A stretch of DNA of 6,262 nucleotides from an uncultured Bacteroidota bacterium (GCA_903908015.1 CAIVQI010000093.1:1-6262), one strand, 5' to 3'; shown: positions 1-6,262, counted from the stretch's first letter. Numbers and translations are program-made. The notes: generated by a model not told the origin, from the letters alone.

Positions 1-758
1 AGTCGCGGCACAAACAAGGCTGTTTGGGGCATGAGGGCGGCCCATGCCAGCCAATAGGCCGCCGACGACCAGTCAGGTTCGACCTCAACCCTTGCCGGGG
101 GATGGTAGCGAGACGGGATGATGGATATGTCCCTTTCTCCAAAAACCGCAACATGAATCCCCCATAAACGCATCAACTCTATGGTTAAGTGAAGATACGG
201 ACGGGAAGCGGTGTGGGCAGATACCCTCAACCGCAGTCCCCCTTGCAAACAGGGCGCCACGAGCAACAAAGCCGATACAAACTGTGAACTCATGCTGGCA
301 TCGATGGGTAAAACTTCGATTCCTAGGGGCATCTGCAGCGTAGAGCCTCCCTCAATCTTTAATGGAAGACAGCCCTCCCGCTCCAGATATTGAATATGGG
401 CACCCAAAAGGCGAAGCGCATCTACAAGCGGGCCAATTGGACGCTCATGAGCCCGTTCGGCGCCTGTCATCCGGTGTGTGCCAGGGGTGAGGCACAACAA
501 AGGAAGCACAAACCTCATAACAGTACCCGCATCACCAACCTTTACCTCTCCATCTGAACTGGCTTCTTTTAAGGCATTCAAAACCGACTGCATGCGGACT
601 GTATCAGCAGCAGTCGACAAACCGTGGATGCTGGTCAGCGCATCACCTGCCAGATAATTCATGATCAAGATGCGGTTGCTGATGCTCTTTGAGCCTGGCA
701 CCTCCACCTCCCCTTTTAATATGGGCAACGGACCCTCAGGCAAACTCAGCTCAGCCAT
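1..758 (-). CDS. aroA: 3-phosphoshikimate 1-carboxyvinyltransferase (EPSP synthase), 3' part cut off by window edge
   Basis: EPSP synthase transfers the enolpyruvyl group of PEP to shikimate-3-phosphate, the sixth step of the shikimate pathway, in the cytoplasm. I translated the reverse strand from the ATG at 758-756 and read 252 codons without a stop; the family is about 410-450 residues, so roughly 60% is visible. Seen: PGSKSISNR at residues 21-29 (K24, S25 and R29 match E. coli K22, S23 and R27), DAGTVMRF at 76-83, ERPIGPLVDALR at 105-116, SSQFVSALL at 157-165 (E. coli S169-Q171), SRPYLHLTIELM at 185-196 and EPDWSSAAYW at 227-236. The catalytic Asp of the C-terminal half (E. coli D313) lies outside the window. 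The start is well bounded: an in-frame TGA sits four codons upstream (768-770). The gene overlaps the end of aroB by 13 nt, implying coupled translation in one operon. The position of E. coli P101 is Phe (F83). Confidence 0.96.
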   Translation of the reverse strand, partial: MAELSLPEGPLPILKGEVEVPGSKSISNRILIMNYLAGDALTSIHGLSTAADTVRMQSVLNALKEASSDGEVKVGDAGTVMRFVLPLLCLTPGTHRMTGAERAHERPIGPLVDALRLLGAHIQYLEREGCLPLKIEGGSTLQMPLGIEVLPIDASMSSQFVSALLLVAPCLQGGLRLRVSAHTASRPYLHLTIELMRLWGIHVAVFGERDISIIPSRYHPPARVEVEPDWSSAAYWLAWAALMPQTALFVPR

Positions 759-1798
759 GTGTTGAGGTCAAACTTTCTGAGCAGAATGCCGACCTCCTTT
801 GGGCTGAAATACTGATCGAGCAGGCAACTCCCTGGATAGGTGGGCAAACTGAATCCGATTTTGCCCGACTTATTCTTTTTATCGCCGGCCATCCATGGCA
901 ACCAATCAACGGTTTTAGGCCATTTCCTGGGCGTCACAAACCGAGGGATGTCTAACATCCAGTGCAGTGCGCCCTCCTCGGTCACCAATCCAGCCTGCAC
1001 GGCCAGCCATCCCTCTGCAAGGAGACCTGCCCAAACGGCTTGTCCGTGCGGAATGCTCTGGCCCTGTTCGAGGTACCAGGCCTCCAATGCGTGTGCCACG
1101 GTGTGTCCGGCATTCAATATCCTACGGTGATTTTTTTCATGGGGATCGGCCCCAGCCCAATACATTTTGACCTCCGCTGCACGCCGCACCCACTTAATTC
1201 CGGGCAACGTATTGGGAGCCAGATTGTCCAGATAATCGATGATCCCGATGTCTTCGATGAGGCCATGTTTGAACATTTCTGCTTTTCCATTAAGCACTTC
1301 CTCTGCCGGGAGTGTTTTGAGCATGGACGGGTCGAGCAGCACCGCATCCGGGAAGTAGTAGGAGCCAATTTGATTTTTCCAGGGGCCCATATTCACCGCT
1401 GTTTTGCCGCACAGGGCTGCGTCGACTTGCGCCAACAATGTTGTGGGGATGTTCACCAAGGGAATGCCGCGCATGTAATTGGATGCCACGAATCCCCCGA
1501 GATCACATACCATGCCACCGCCTACGTTAATCCATCCCGTATTGCGACTTGCCGATGCCGTACGCAATTCTTGCCAAAGTCGCTCGGCCTGTTGAAGGTT
1601 CTTGTGTTCCTCACCCGCCGCTACAACCCAGCATAGGGCATCAACAGATTCCGCCAGGGGTTGGGCCAGGTATCGGGTGTTGCTGTCACAAAACACGATG
1701 AGTTTGTCCAGCGCCAACTTGTCGCGCCATTTGACGATCCAATCGGCTGTGTTCTTGGGCTGAATCAGCGGGTGCAGTGTATGGTAACTTTTGTACAT
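746..1798 (-). CDS. aroB: 3-dehydroquinate synthase
   Basis: AroB converts DAHP to 3-dehydroquinate, the second step of the shikimate pathway, using NAD and a divalent metal (usually Zn) in the cytoplasm. The 350-residue length is normal. Seen: the nucleotide-binding GGGMVCDLGG at residues 93-102, YMRGIP at 108-113, PTTLLAQVD at 118-126, GKTAVN at 131-136, KN at 141-142, GKAEMFKHG at 171-179, ILNAGHTVAHALE at 227-239 and HGQAV at 251-255. Metal ligands expected from the Aspergillus enzyme map to E174, H232 and H251; R110, D126, K132, K141 and K177 also keep the family spacing. An oddity is ALCG at 128-131, where most relatives have Ser-Val/Ile-Gly-Gly. The ATG at 1798-1796 is chosen because an in-frame TAG lies four codons upstream (1808-1810). 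AAGGAT lies directly before the ATG but too close to be a good Shine-Dalgarno site. It sits between the DAHP synthase gene (49-nt gap) and aroA (13-nt overlap). Confidence 0.97.
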   Translation of the reverse strand: MYKSYHTLHPLIQPKNTADWIVKWRDKLALDKLIVFCDSNTRYLAQPLAESVDALCWVVAAGEEHKNLQQAERLWQELRTASASRNTGWINVGGGMVCDLGGFVASNYMRGIPLVNIPTTLLAQVDAALCGKTAVNMGPWKNQIGSYYFPDAVLLDPSMLKTLPAEEVLNGKAEMFKHGLIEDIGIIDYLDNLAPNTLPGIKWVRRAAEVKMYWAGADPHEKNHRRILNAGHTVAHALEAWYLEQGQSIPHGQAVWAGLLAEGWLAVQAGLVTEEGALHWMLDIPRFVTPRKWPKTVDWLPWMAGDKKNKSGKIGFSLPTYPGSCLLDQYFSPKEVGILLRKFDLNTWLS

Positions 1799-1847
1799 AT
1801 CCTTCGTCTACTTGTTCGGGTGCGCGTAGTTCTCATGAATCATAACC
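1799..1847 (-). other. aroF-aroB intercistronic spacer with an 11-codon mini-ORF (1808-1843)
   Basis: The 49 nt between the stop of the DAHP synthase gene (TAG, 1848-1850) and the aroB ATG contain a mini-ORF on the minus strand, ATG at 1843-1841 to TAG at 1810-1808, encoding MIHENYAHPNK. It is in the same frame as aroB and ends four codons before it. Its ATG is five bases beyond the aroF stop. It may be a by-product of the local duplication rather than a gene. I saw no terminator hairpin here, so read-through from aroF into aroB is expected. Whether ribosomes use the mini-ORF, for instance in coupling aroF to aroB, cannot be judged from one sequence. Confidence 0.35.
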
Positions 1848-1871
1848 CTAATTCACTTGTTCAGATGCGCG
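1810..1871 (-). repeat. Diverged 45-nt-period direct duplication at the aroF-aroB junction (copies at 1855-1871 and 1810-1826)
   Basis: On the minus strand CGCGCATCTGAACAAGT (1871-1855, the last codons of aroF) recurs as CGCGCACCCGAACAAGT (1826-1810) with 15 of 17 bases identical. The offset is exactly 45 nt, or 15 codons. Similarity continues more weakly after both copies: GGTTATG (1847-1841) against GGATATG (1802-1796), and the second ATG is the aroB start. In the aroF frame the copies read RASEQVN-stop-GY and RAPEQVDEGY. A tandem duplication of the junction followed by divergence is the simplest explanation. Confidence 0.6.
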
Positions 1872-2954
1872 GGCATACCGAAATCGTTCTGCTTGTCGAT
1901 CGATGCTTTCCTGGTGAATAAGAAACAGCATTTGCCGAACAAAATCGGGATTCAGTTCGGTGGCCCAGGCTTGCCGCGTCCTCAAAATTTCGGTCCAACG
2001 TTCGTGTTGGAGTATGGTAATGTCAAATTCTTCCTTAACAGAACCAATGTCATCCACCAGCGCCATTCGCTCCTGTAGGAGCGATATGATTTGGGCATCG
2101 ACATCATCGATCTGCGTCCTGAGTTGTTCTATCCGAGCGTTTACCACACCATCTGAACTTTGGAGACTGCGATGAACCAATCGCCCCAGCATTTCGGTCA
2201 GCGCCTTCGGAGTGAGTTGCTGCTTGGCGTCGGATAATGCCGAATCTGGGCTAATATGCGACTCGACCATGAGTCCGTCGAACTCCAGATCGAGGGCCAT
2301 TTGCGCCACTTCGGGCACGAGTAGGCGATCGCCGGCGATGTGACTGGGATCACACAGGATGAGCATATCGGGATAGCGGCGCCTTAACTCTATCGGGATT
2401 TCCCAGGAAGGATGATTGCGGTAGAGGGTACGACCATAGCCGCTAAATCCCCGGTGTACCGCACCCACCCGTTCGATACCGGCTTTGAGGAGTCGCTCGA
2501 TGGCTCCCGACCACAGTTCGATGTCGGGACTCACCGGATTTTTGACCAAAACGGCCATCGGGGTGCCCTCCAATGCGGAGGCGATTTCCTGTACCAGAAA
2601 TGGATTCACCGTGGTACGGGCACCCAACCAAACGTGTCGAATACCCGCCTCCACTGCCATTCCAACATGCTCTGCCGAAGCGACCTCCACCATCAGCGGT
2701 ACACCGGCTTGTTTCGCAATGTCTTGGGTCCATTCGAGCGCTGCCGCCCCCAGGCCCTCGAATTGACCGGGCTTGGTTCGTGGCTTCCAGATGCCCGCCC
2801 GAATCAAATCAGGTTGGGCTGGCAAGATCCCTTGAATGGTCTCTGAAAATTGTTGCGGCGATTCGGCACTACACGGACCAGCGATGAGCATTTGTCGGTT
2901 GTGCTTGTGCCAGGCTGACTTATGAATCATGTTGGACTTGGATGATGCGGGCAT
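1848..2954 (-). CDS. aroF: Bifunctional 3-deoxy-7-phosphoheptulonate (DAHP) synthase / chorismate mutase
   Basis: The N-terminal domain condenses PEP and erythrose-4-phosphate into DAHP, the first shikimate step; the C-terminal AroQ-type domain converts chorismate to prephenate. Numbering from the ATG at 2954, the 368-residue protein shows GPCSAES at 26-32, RAGIWKPRTKPG at 52-63, WLGARTTVNPF at 109-119, VKNPVSPDIELWSGAI at 137-152, HRGF at 167-170, CDPSHIAGDR at 201-210 and VESH at 230-233. Metal ligands of the type I-beta family map to C28, H205, E231 and D242 with matching spacing among the last three. The mutase domain spans about 270-355; R279, R296, K307, R319 and Q354 fit E. coli R11, R28, K39, R51 and Q88. 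In related Porphyromonas enzymes the fused mutase mediates feedback by prephenate, so similar control is likely. The reading frame stays open to a TTG at 3038, but I prefer ATG 2954 (or ATG 2930) because of family length and the promoter-like site at 2985-3017. It heads the aroF-aroB-aroA operon. Confidence 0.93.
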   Translation of the reverse strand: MPASSKSNMIHKSAWHKHNRQMLIAGPCSAESPQQFSETIQGILPAQPDLIRAGIWKPRTKPGQFEGLGAAALEWTQDIAKQAGVPLMVEVASAEHVGMAVEAGIRHVWLGARTTVNPFLVQEIASALEGTPMAVLVKNPVSPDIELWSGAIERLLKAGIERVGAVHRGFSGYGRTLYRNHPSWEIPIELRRRYPDMLILCDPSHIAGDRLLVPEVAQMALDLEFDGLMVESHISPDSALSDAKQQLTPKALTEMLGRLVHRSLQSSDGVVNARIEQLRTQIDDVDAQIISLLQERMALVDDIGSVKEEFDITILQHERWTEILRTRQAWATELNPDFVRQMLFLIHQESIDRQAERFRYARASEQVN

Positions 2955-2984
2955 GGATTGAATCGGTTCATGAAGCACTTCAGG

Positions 2985-3017
2985 CAAATCTACTGATTGC
3001 CAATCATTCTGTTTCAA
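2985..3017 (-). promoter_or_regulatory. Candidate Bacteroidetes-type promoter for the aroF-aroB-aroA operon
   Basis: On the minus strand TAGATTTG (2992-2985) matches the Bacteroidetes -7 consensus TAnnTTTG at every defined position. A TTG at 3017-3015 lies 22 nt upstream and could be the -33 element; that spacing is at the long end of what is usual. Transcription would begin near 2978, about 24 nt before the ATG at 2954. The match is short and is not proof of activity, but its position is right and it argues against the TTG start at 3038. Confidence 0.45.
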
Positions 3018-3075
3018 CTTCTTGCGCTTTTTAAACAACGCGTTACGATTAAAACAAAAAAAAGAGAATAAAGTT

Positions 3076-5010
3076 GTGCCTTATTTTTGTCGCGTGCGCC
3101 CCGAAGAATTCCGTCAGCTTGAAATTGTTTTGCCCGAGGGTCCGGGCGTTTACCGCTATTACGACAGATCGGAGATATTGCTTTATGTAGGGAAGGCAAA
3201 AAACTTGCGCAAGCGTGTTTCCAGCTATTTCCGTCCGGATCTTCACCGAGAGGGGCGACTCAAAATGATGATCGACCGCATCGACCGCATCGATTTCACA
3301 CTGACCGAAACGGAAATGGATGCGCTTTTGCTGGAAAATTCCCTCATCAAAACCTATCAGCCACGCTACAACATCCGACTCAAGGACGATAAGTCGTATC
3401 CCTACCTGGTGATTCGAAACGAGCATTTTCCCCGTATTTTCCCTACCCGCCGCGTCGTACGGGATGGGAGTACGTATCTTGGTCCGTTTCCCTCTGTTTT
3501 GGCCATGCGAACCATGCTTGAGCTGGTGCGCCGTATTTATCCGCTGCGCACCTGCAGCCTCCCGCTGTCACCCCATTCTATTGCCCGTGGCAAGTTCCGC
3601 GCTTGCCTCGAATACCAAATTGGAAATTGTCTCGCACCATGCGAAGGCCGTCAATCTGAGGAGTCTTACCTGGAACAGATTGATGCCATACGCTTGATTT
3701 TAAAGGGCCACTACCAGAAGGCTGCTGGCCTGTTGCGCGACGAAATGAAACAACATGCCGCCGATTTACGGTTTGAACAAGCTGCGCGCGTGAAAAAAAA
3801 GATGGAGTTGCTGGAGCAATACCAGGCCAAATCGACCGTGGTGCACCACGACATCACCGAAACTGATGTTTTTAGTGTGGTGATGAAGGAAGACACCGCT
3901 GTTGTGAATTTCCTGCACATGCAGCAAGGGCGTATTGTGATTAGCCATAACCTGGAGATTTCGCGCCGCCTCGATGAGGATGAAGGCACGCTGTTGTTGT
4001 ACGGCATCGTGGAACTCCGCAACCGCTACAACAGCGAGAGCAAGCGCCTTTTGTTGAACCGAGCGGTGGAAGGTCTGCCCGCCTCGCTTGATGTTCAGGT
4101 GCCGCGACAAGGCGAGAAGAAGAAGATTGTGGCGCTCAGCTGGAAAAATGCCATGTATTTCCTGAATGATTTGATTCGTCAGCGCGATGATAAGCAACAG
4201 GAATCGCGTACTGCCCGTGTTTTGGCCCAAATGCAAAAGGACCTCGCCTTGAATCGTCCACCTGCCCATATTGAGTGCTTCGACAATTCCAACTTCCACG
4301 GCACAGCTGCCGTTTCTGCCTGTGTGGTGTTTCGTGATGCCAAACCGTGCAAGAAGGATTACCGACATTTTCTCATCCGCAGTGTGGCCGGGCCAAATGA
4401 TTTTGCCAGCATGAAAGAGGCTGTATACAGGAGGTACCGCAGGTTGCTGGATGAAAAGTTGCCGCTTCCTGATTTGGTGGTGGTCGATGGCGGAAAGGGA
4501 CAATTATCATCGGCCTTGGAGGCACTTGGTGCACTTGGACTGGATCGAAAACTGCCTGTTTTGGGTATTGCCAAAAATTTGGAGGAACTGTTCTATCCCC
4601 ACGACCCTGTGCCCCTACACCTCGATAAAAAGGGTATTACCCTAAAAATCATCCAGCAGATGCGGGATGAGGCGCACCGTTTTGGCCTTGCCCACCACAG
4701 GAATCTTCGCTCGCGAAAGTTTATTGCTACCCAGCTCACCGAGATTCCAGGAGTGGGGCCCAAATCGGCAGAAATATTGTTGCGCCAGTTTGGTTCGGTG
4801 GATCGATTGTGTAGTGCCGGGCATGATGAGTGGGTCGAGGCCGTGGGCGCCCGGCGGGCCGAGGCCATTCGTTTGTGGTGCGAGGCGAACAGTTCGGCTG
4901 GAGCGGAGGCCAACAGTTCGACTGGAGCGGAGGCCCCAGAACACCCGACAACAAACATGATCGAACCCGACAAAACAGCTATTGATTACAGCAAAAACTC
5001 TCCCAAATGA
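3076..5010 (+). CDS. uvrC: Excinuclease ABC subunit C (UvrC)
   Basis: UvrC makes the 3' and 5' incisions around DNA lesions after UvrA and UvrB load, in nucleotide excision repair. Counting from GTG 3076 (644 residues): the GIY-YIG nuclease shows PGVYRYYD at 23-30, YVGKAKNLRKRVSSYF at 37-52, E87 and N99. Four cysteines (C160, C177, C185, C189) match those reported to hold an Fe-S cluster in E. coli UvrC. The UVR motif that contacts UvrB is near 219-253. The RNase H-like 5' nuclease follows with D403 (FDNSNFHG), D471 (VVVDGGKGQ) and H534 (EAHRFG), then a helix-hairpin-helix at about 554-579 (EIPGVGPKSAEILL). A low-complexity tail holds a tandem repeat. The frame opens at TTG 3022, but no ATG exists before the GIY-YIG domain. 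GTG 3076 has an A-rich 5' flank; GTG 3094 gives the usual distance to PGVY. Either is more plausible than TTG. The stop overlaps the next ATG (ATGA). Confidence 0.96.
   Translation: MPYFCRVRPEEFRQLEIVLPEGPGVYRYYDRSEILLYVGKAKNLRKRVSSYFRPDLHREGRLKMMIDRIDRIDFTLTETEMDALLLENSLIKTYQPRYNIRLKDDKSYPYLVIRNEHFPRIFPTRRVVRDGSTYLGPFPSVLAMRTMLELVRRIYPLRTCSLPLSPHSIARGKFRACLEYQIGNCLAPCEGRQSEESYLEQIDAIRLILKGHYQKAAGLLRDEMKQHAADLRFEQAARVKKKMELLEQYQAKSTVVHHDITETDVFSVVMKEDTAVVNFLHMQQGRIVISHNLEISRRLDEDEGTLLLYGIVELRNRYNSESKRLLLNRAVEGLPASLDVQVPRQGEKKKIVALSWKNAMYFLNDLIRQRDDKQQESRTARVLAQMQKDLALNRPPAHIECFDNSNFHGTAAVSACVVFRDAKPCKKDYRHFLIRSVAGPNDFASMKEAVYRRYRRLLDEKLPLPDLVVVDGGKGQLSSALEALGALGLDRKLPVLGIAKNLEELFYPHDPVPLHLDKKGITLKIIQQMRDEAHRFGLAHHRNLRSRKFIATQLTEIPGVGPKSAEILLRQFGSVDRLCSAGHDEWVEAVGARRAEAIRLWCEANSSAGAEANSSTGAEAPEHPTTNMIEPDKTAIDYSKNSPK
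4882..4934 (+). repeat. 24-nt tandem repeat within the 3' end of uvrC
   Basis: Two 24-nt units, 4882-4905 and 4906-4929, differ at two positions (CGAAC/CCAAC and GGCT/GACT) and are followed by the first five bases of a third (GAGGC, 4930-4934). They encode EANSSAGA and EANSSTGA, then EAPE. The repeat lies after the helix-hairpin-helix domain in a Ser/Ala/Glu-rich tail that is probably disordered. Unit length is a multiple of three, so copy-number change would keep the frame and the overlap with the downstream gene. Confidence 0.9.
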
Positions 5011-6170
5011 CCATACAAGAAGTACAAACGATTCAGCAGTCCCGCTTATTTCTGGAGGTGCACGACCGCCTCAACAGAGGGCAGCACGGGTATATTCGTC
5101 CACTCGATCAAGATGTTGAACAGGTCTTCAACCCGAAGAAAAACAAGAGTTTTCGTCATGGCGTGGCCTGCCGCTGGTTGTTGCTGGATGAAAAAGGCGA
5201 GGCGGTGGGCCGAATCGCTGCCTTCACCAACCGTAAATATAAAAACAAGGGGGACCAACAACCCACTGGCTGTTTTGGCTTTTTCGATTGTCGCAATGCG
5301 CCTGATGAGGCTCGACTCTTGTTGCAAACGGCCCGCATCTGGCTCGAGAAGATGGGCATGCAGGCCATGGATGGCCCCGTAAATTTTGGGGAACGCGACC
5401 GCTTTTGGGGTCTTTTGGTGGATGGTTTTGAAGCACCTCCCTATGGCATGAATTTCAACCAGCCTTACTATGCTTCACTGCTAACCGCCGCTGGTCTTCG
5501 TCCGTTTTACCACCAGAACTGCTACCGTCGACCTGTTCAGGATCCACTTCCGCAGCGCTTTCTGGATGTGCACAAAAAACTCGAGGAAACGGGAATTTAT
5601 CGTGCTGAACGGGTACGGCTGGGCGACTGGAAACGGTACGCTCGTGACTTTTGTGCGGTCTACAACAAGGCCTGGGCGAAGCATGAAGGCAATAAAGAAA
5701 TGTCGGTGGAACAGGCCCTCAAGATATTCAAGGCCATGAAGCCCATTATGGATGAAGATATTGCTTGGTTTGTGTATGCCCAAAATGAACCGGTTGCCAT
5801 GTACCTCAATATTCCCGACCTCAACCAAATTTTTATGCTCTTCGATGGAAAGTTGGGATGGTTTGAGAAACTCAGGTTGTTGTGGCACCTCAAACGCCGG
5901 ACTTGCACGCGCTTTGTGGGCATCATTTTTGGGATAACGCCGGAACATCAAGGCAAAGGCGTCGATAAATTCATGGTGGTGGAAGCAGCCAAAGTCATTC
6001 AGCGCCGAACCCGCTATCAGGACACCGAACTTCAATGGATTGGCGACTTCAACCCAAAGATGAATCAGATTGCTAAGGAATTGGAATTCGAGCAAAGTCG
6101 AACCCTCACGGTGTTTCGTCTACTGTTTGATCCCGAACAGCCATTTCAACGACACCCCATTCTGCGCTGA
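5007..6170 (+). CDS. Uncharacterised acyltransferase-like protein (GNAT fold, YghO-like)
   Basis: The function is unknown. The 387-residue protein looks like a cytoplasmic two-part GNAT-type protein of the YghO-like family; I see no signal peptide or membrane segment. The N-terminal half has VGRIAAF at 67-73, GCFGFFDCRNAPDEA at 88-102, an Ala/Leu-rich helix with WLEKMGM at 112-118, DGPVNFGERDRFWGLLVDGF at 122-141, PPYGMNFNQPYY at 144-155 and a Gly-Leu turn at 163-164. The C-terminal half holds a motif-A-like acyl-CoA pyrophosphate loop, GITPEHQGKGVDKFM at 309-323, where the usual Q/R-x-x-G-x-G/A ends in Asp. It is followed by a helix, by ELQWIGDFNPKMNQIAKELEF at 341-361 (Asn-Met-pair region typical of a GNAT C-end) and a final beta-strand. 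Its ATG overlaps the uvrC stop by 4 nt, so translation is probably coupled. No Shine-Dalgarno site is visible. The family assignment is from remembered motif pattern; the substrate cannot be inferred. Confidence 0.82.
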   Translation: MTIQEVQTIQQSRLFLEVHDRLNRGQHGYIRPLDQDVEQVFNPKKNKSFRHGVACRWLLLDEKGEAVGRIAAFTNRKYKNKGDQQPTGCFGFFDCRNAPDEARLLLQTARIWLEKMGMQAMDGPVNFGERDRFWGLLVDGFEAPPYGMNFNQPYYASLLTAAGLRPFYHQNCYRRPVQDPLPQRFLDVHKKLEETGIYRAERVRLGDWKRYARDFCAVYNKAWAKHEGNKEMSVEQALKIFKAMKPIMDEDIAWFVYAQNEPVAMYLNIPDLNQIFMLFDGKLGWFEKLRLLWHLKRRTCTRFVGIIFGITPEHQGKGVDKFMVVEAAKVIQRRTRYQDTELQWIGDFNPKMNQIAKELEFEQSRTLTVFRLLFDPEQPFQRHPILR

Positions 6171-6262
6171 TCAACTAAACTTTTTCAACAGACTCAATGC
6201 TTTGGGTGACCTCCCTTCAAACTATACCACGCAGAAATACACCAAAATTTTACAAAAGCATG
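6171..6262. other. Intergenic end of window, possible start codon of next gene at 6260
   Basis: Nothing codes in these 92 nt as far as I can see. There is no convincing hairpin plus T-run, so no terminator can be called after the acyltransferase gene. A TTTG at 6201-6204 is followed 18 nt later by TATACCAC (6223-6230), which matches only the TA of the Bacteroidetes -7 element, so a promoter is not supported. The window ends in ATG (6260-6262) preceded by an A-rich stretch (ACAAAAGC), which could be the start of a further plus-strand gene. Confidence 0.35.

Noticed and set aside
962..1636. 224-codon open frame on the plus strand opposite aroB
   Set aside because: It is wholly antisense to a clearly conserved aroB, the product has no recognisable domain and is rich in Cys/His from reversed codons, so it is a shadow frame.
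3082..3089. TATTTTTG, an exact TAnnTTTG match on the plus strand before uvrC
   Set aside because: It would place transcription start at or beyond GTG 3094, has no TTG at the right distance upstream, and no later start codon precedes the GIY-YIG domain, so it is unlikely to be the uvrC promoter.
3271..3294. Short 9-nt repeat ATCGACCGC in uvrC
   Set aside because: It encodes IDRIDRID at a place where the family normally has a basic/hydrophobic helix; two and a half copies are easily explained by the protein sequence.
3766..4503. 245-codon open frame on the minus strand opposite uvrC
   Set aside because: It lies across the UVR and nuclease regions of a well-supported uvrC and shows no family motif; it mirrors codon bias of the plus strand.
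5481..6095. 204-codon minus-strand frame opposite the acyltransferase gene
   Set aside because: The plus-strand frame has coherent GNAT-like motifs and overlaps uvrC in operon fashion, while the antisense product shows nothing recognisable.
6201..6212. GGGTGACCTCCC-like short inverted repeat as a terminator after the acyltransferase gene
   Set aside because: Only three base pairs can form and no T-run follows.

Overview
This window most likely comes from a Bacteroidetes (Bacteroidota) chromosome. Three things point there. The DAHP synthase has a chorismate mutase fused to its C-terminus, an arrangement known from that phylum. The 5' sides of genes lack strong Shine-Dalgarno sequences. An upstream site on the minus strand (TAGATTTG) matches the Bacteroidetes -7 promoter element TAnnTTTG exactly. 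Base composition looks close to half G+C by eye. I cannot name the genus.

Layout: two divergent gene groups meet at about 2955-3075. To the left, on the minus strand and read right to left, lies an aromatic amino acid (shikimate) operon: bifunctional DAHP synthase/chorismate mutase (aroF-type), then aroB (3-dehydroquinate synthase), then aroA (EPSP synthase), which runs off the left edge after 252 codons. These supply step 1, step 2 and step 6 of the route to chorismate, and the fused mutase takes chorismate on to prephenate. aroB and aroA overlap by 13 nt. The aroF-aroB gap is 49 nt and lies inside a diverged 45-nt tandem duplication that also creates an 11-codon mini-ORF.

To the right, on the plus strand, are uvrC (nucleotide excision repair incision nuclease) and a 387-residue acyltransferase-like protein that resembles the YghO family. 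The two overlap by 4 nt (ATGA), so they are probably co-transcribed and translationally coupled. The last 92 nt are non-coding as far as I can see and end in an ATG that may begin another gene.

The window is mainly conserved housekeeping sequence, and I do not see a new defence, mobile or CRISPR-like system. The points most worth a second look are the duplicated aroF-aroB junction with its mini-ORF, the start sites of the two divergent genes (the longest possible forms use TTG and overlap each other, which I think is wrong), the repeat-containing tail of UvrC, and the unknown function of the acyltransferase coupled to it.
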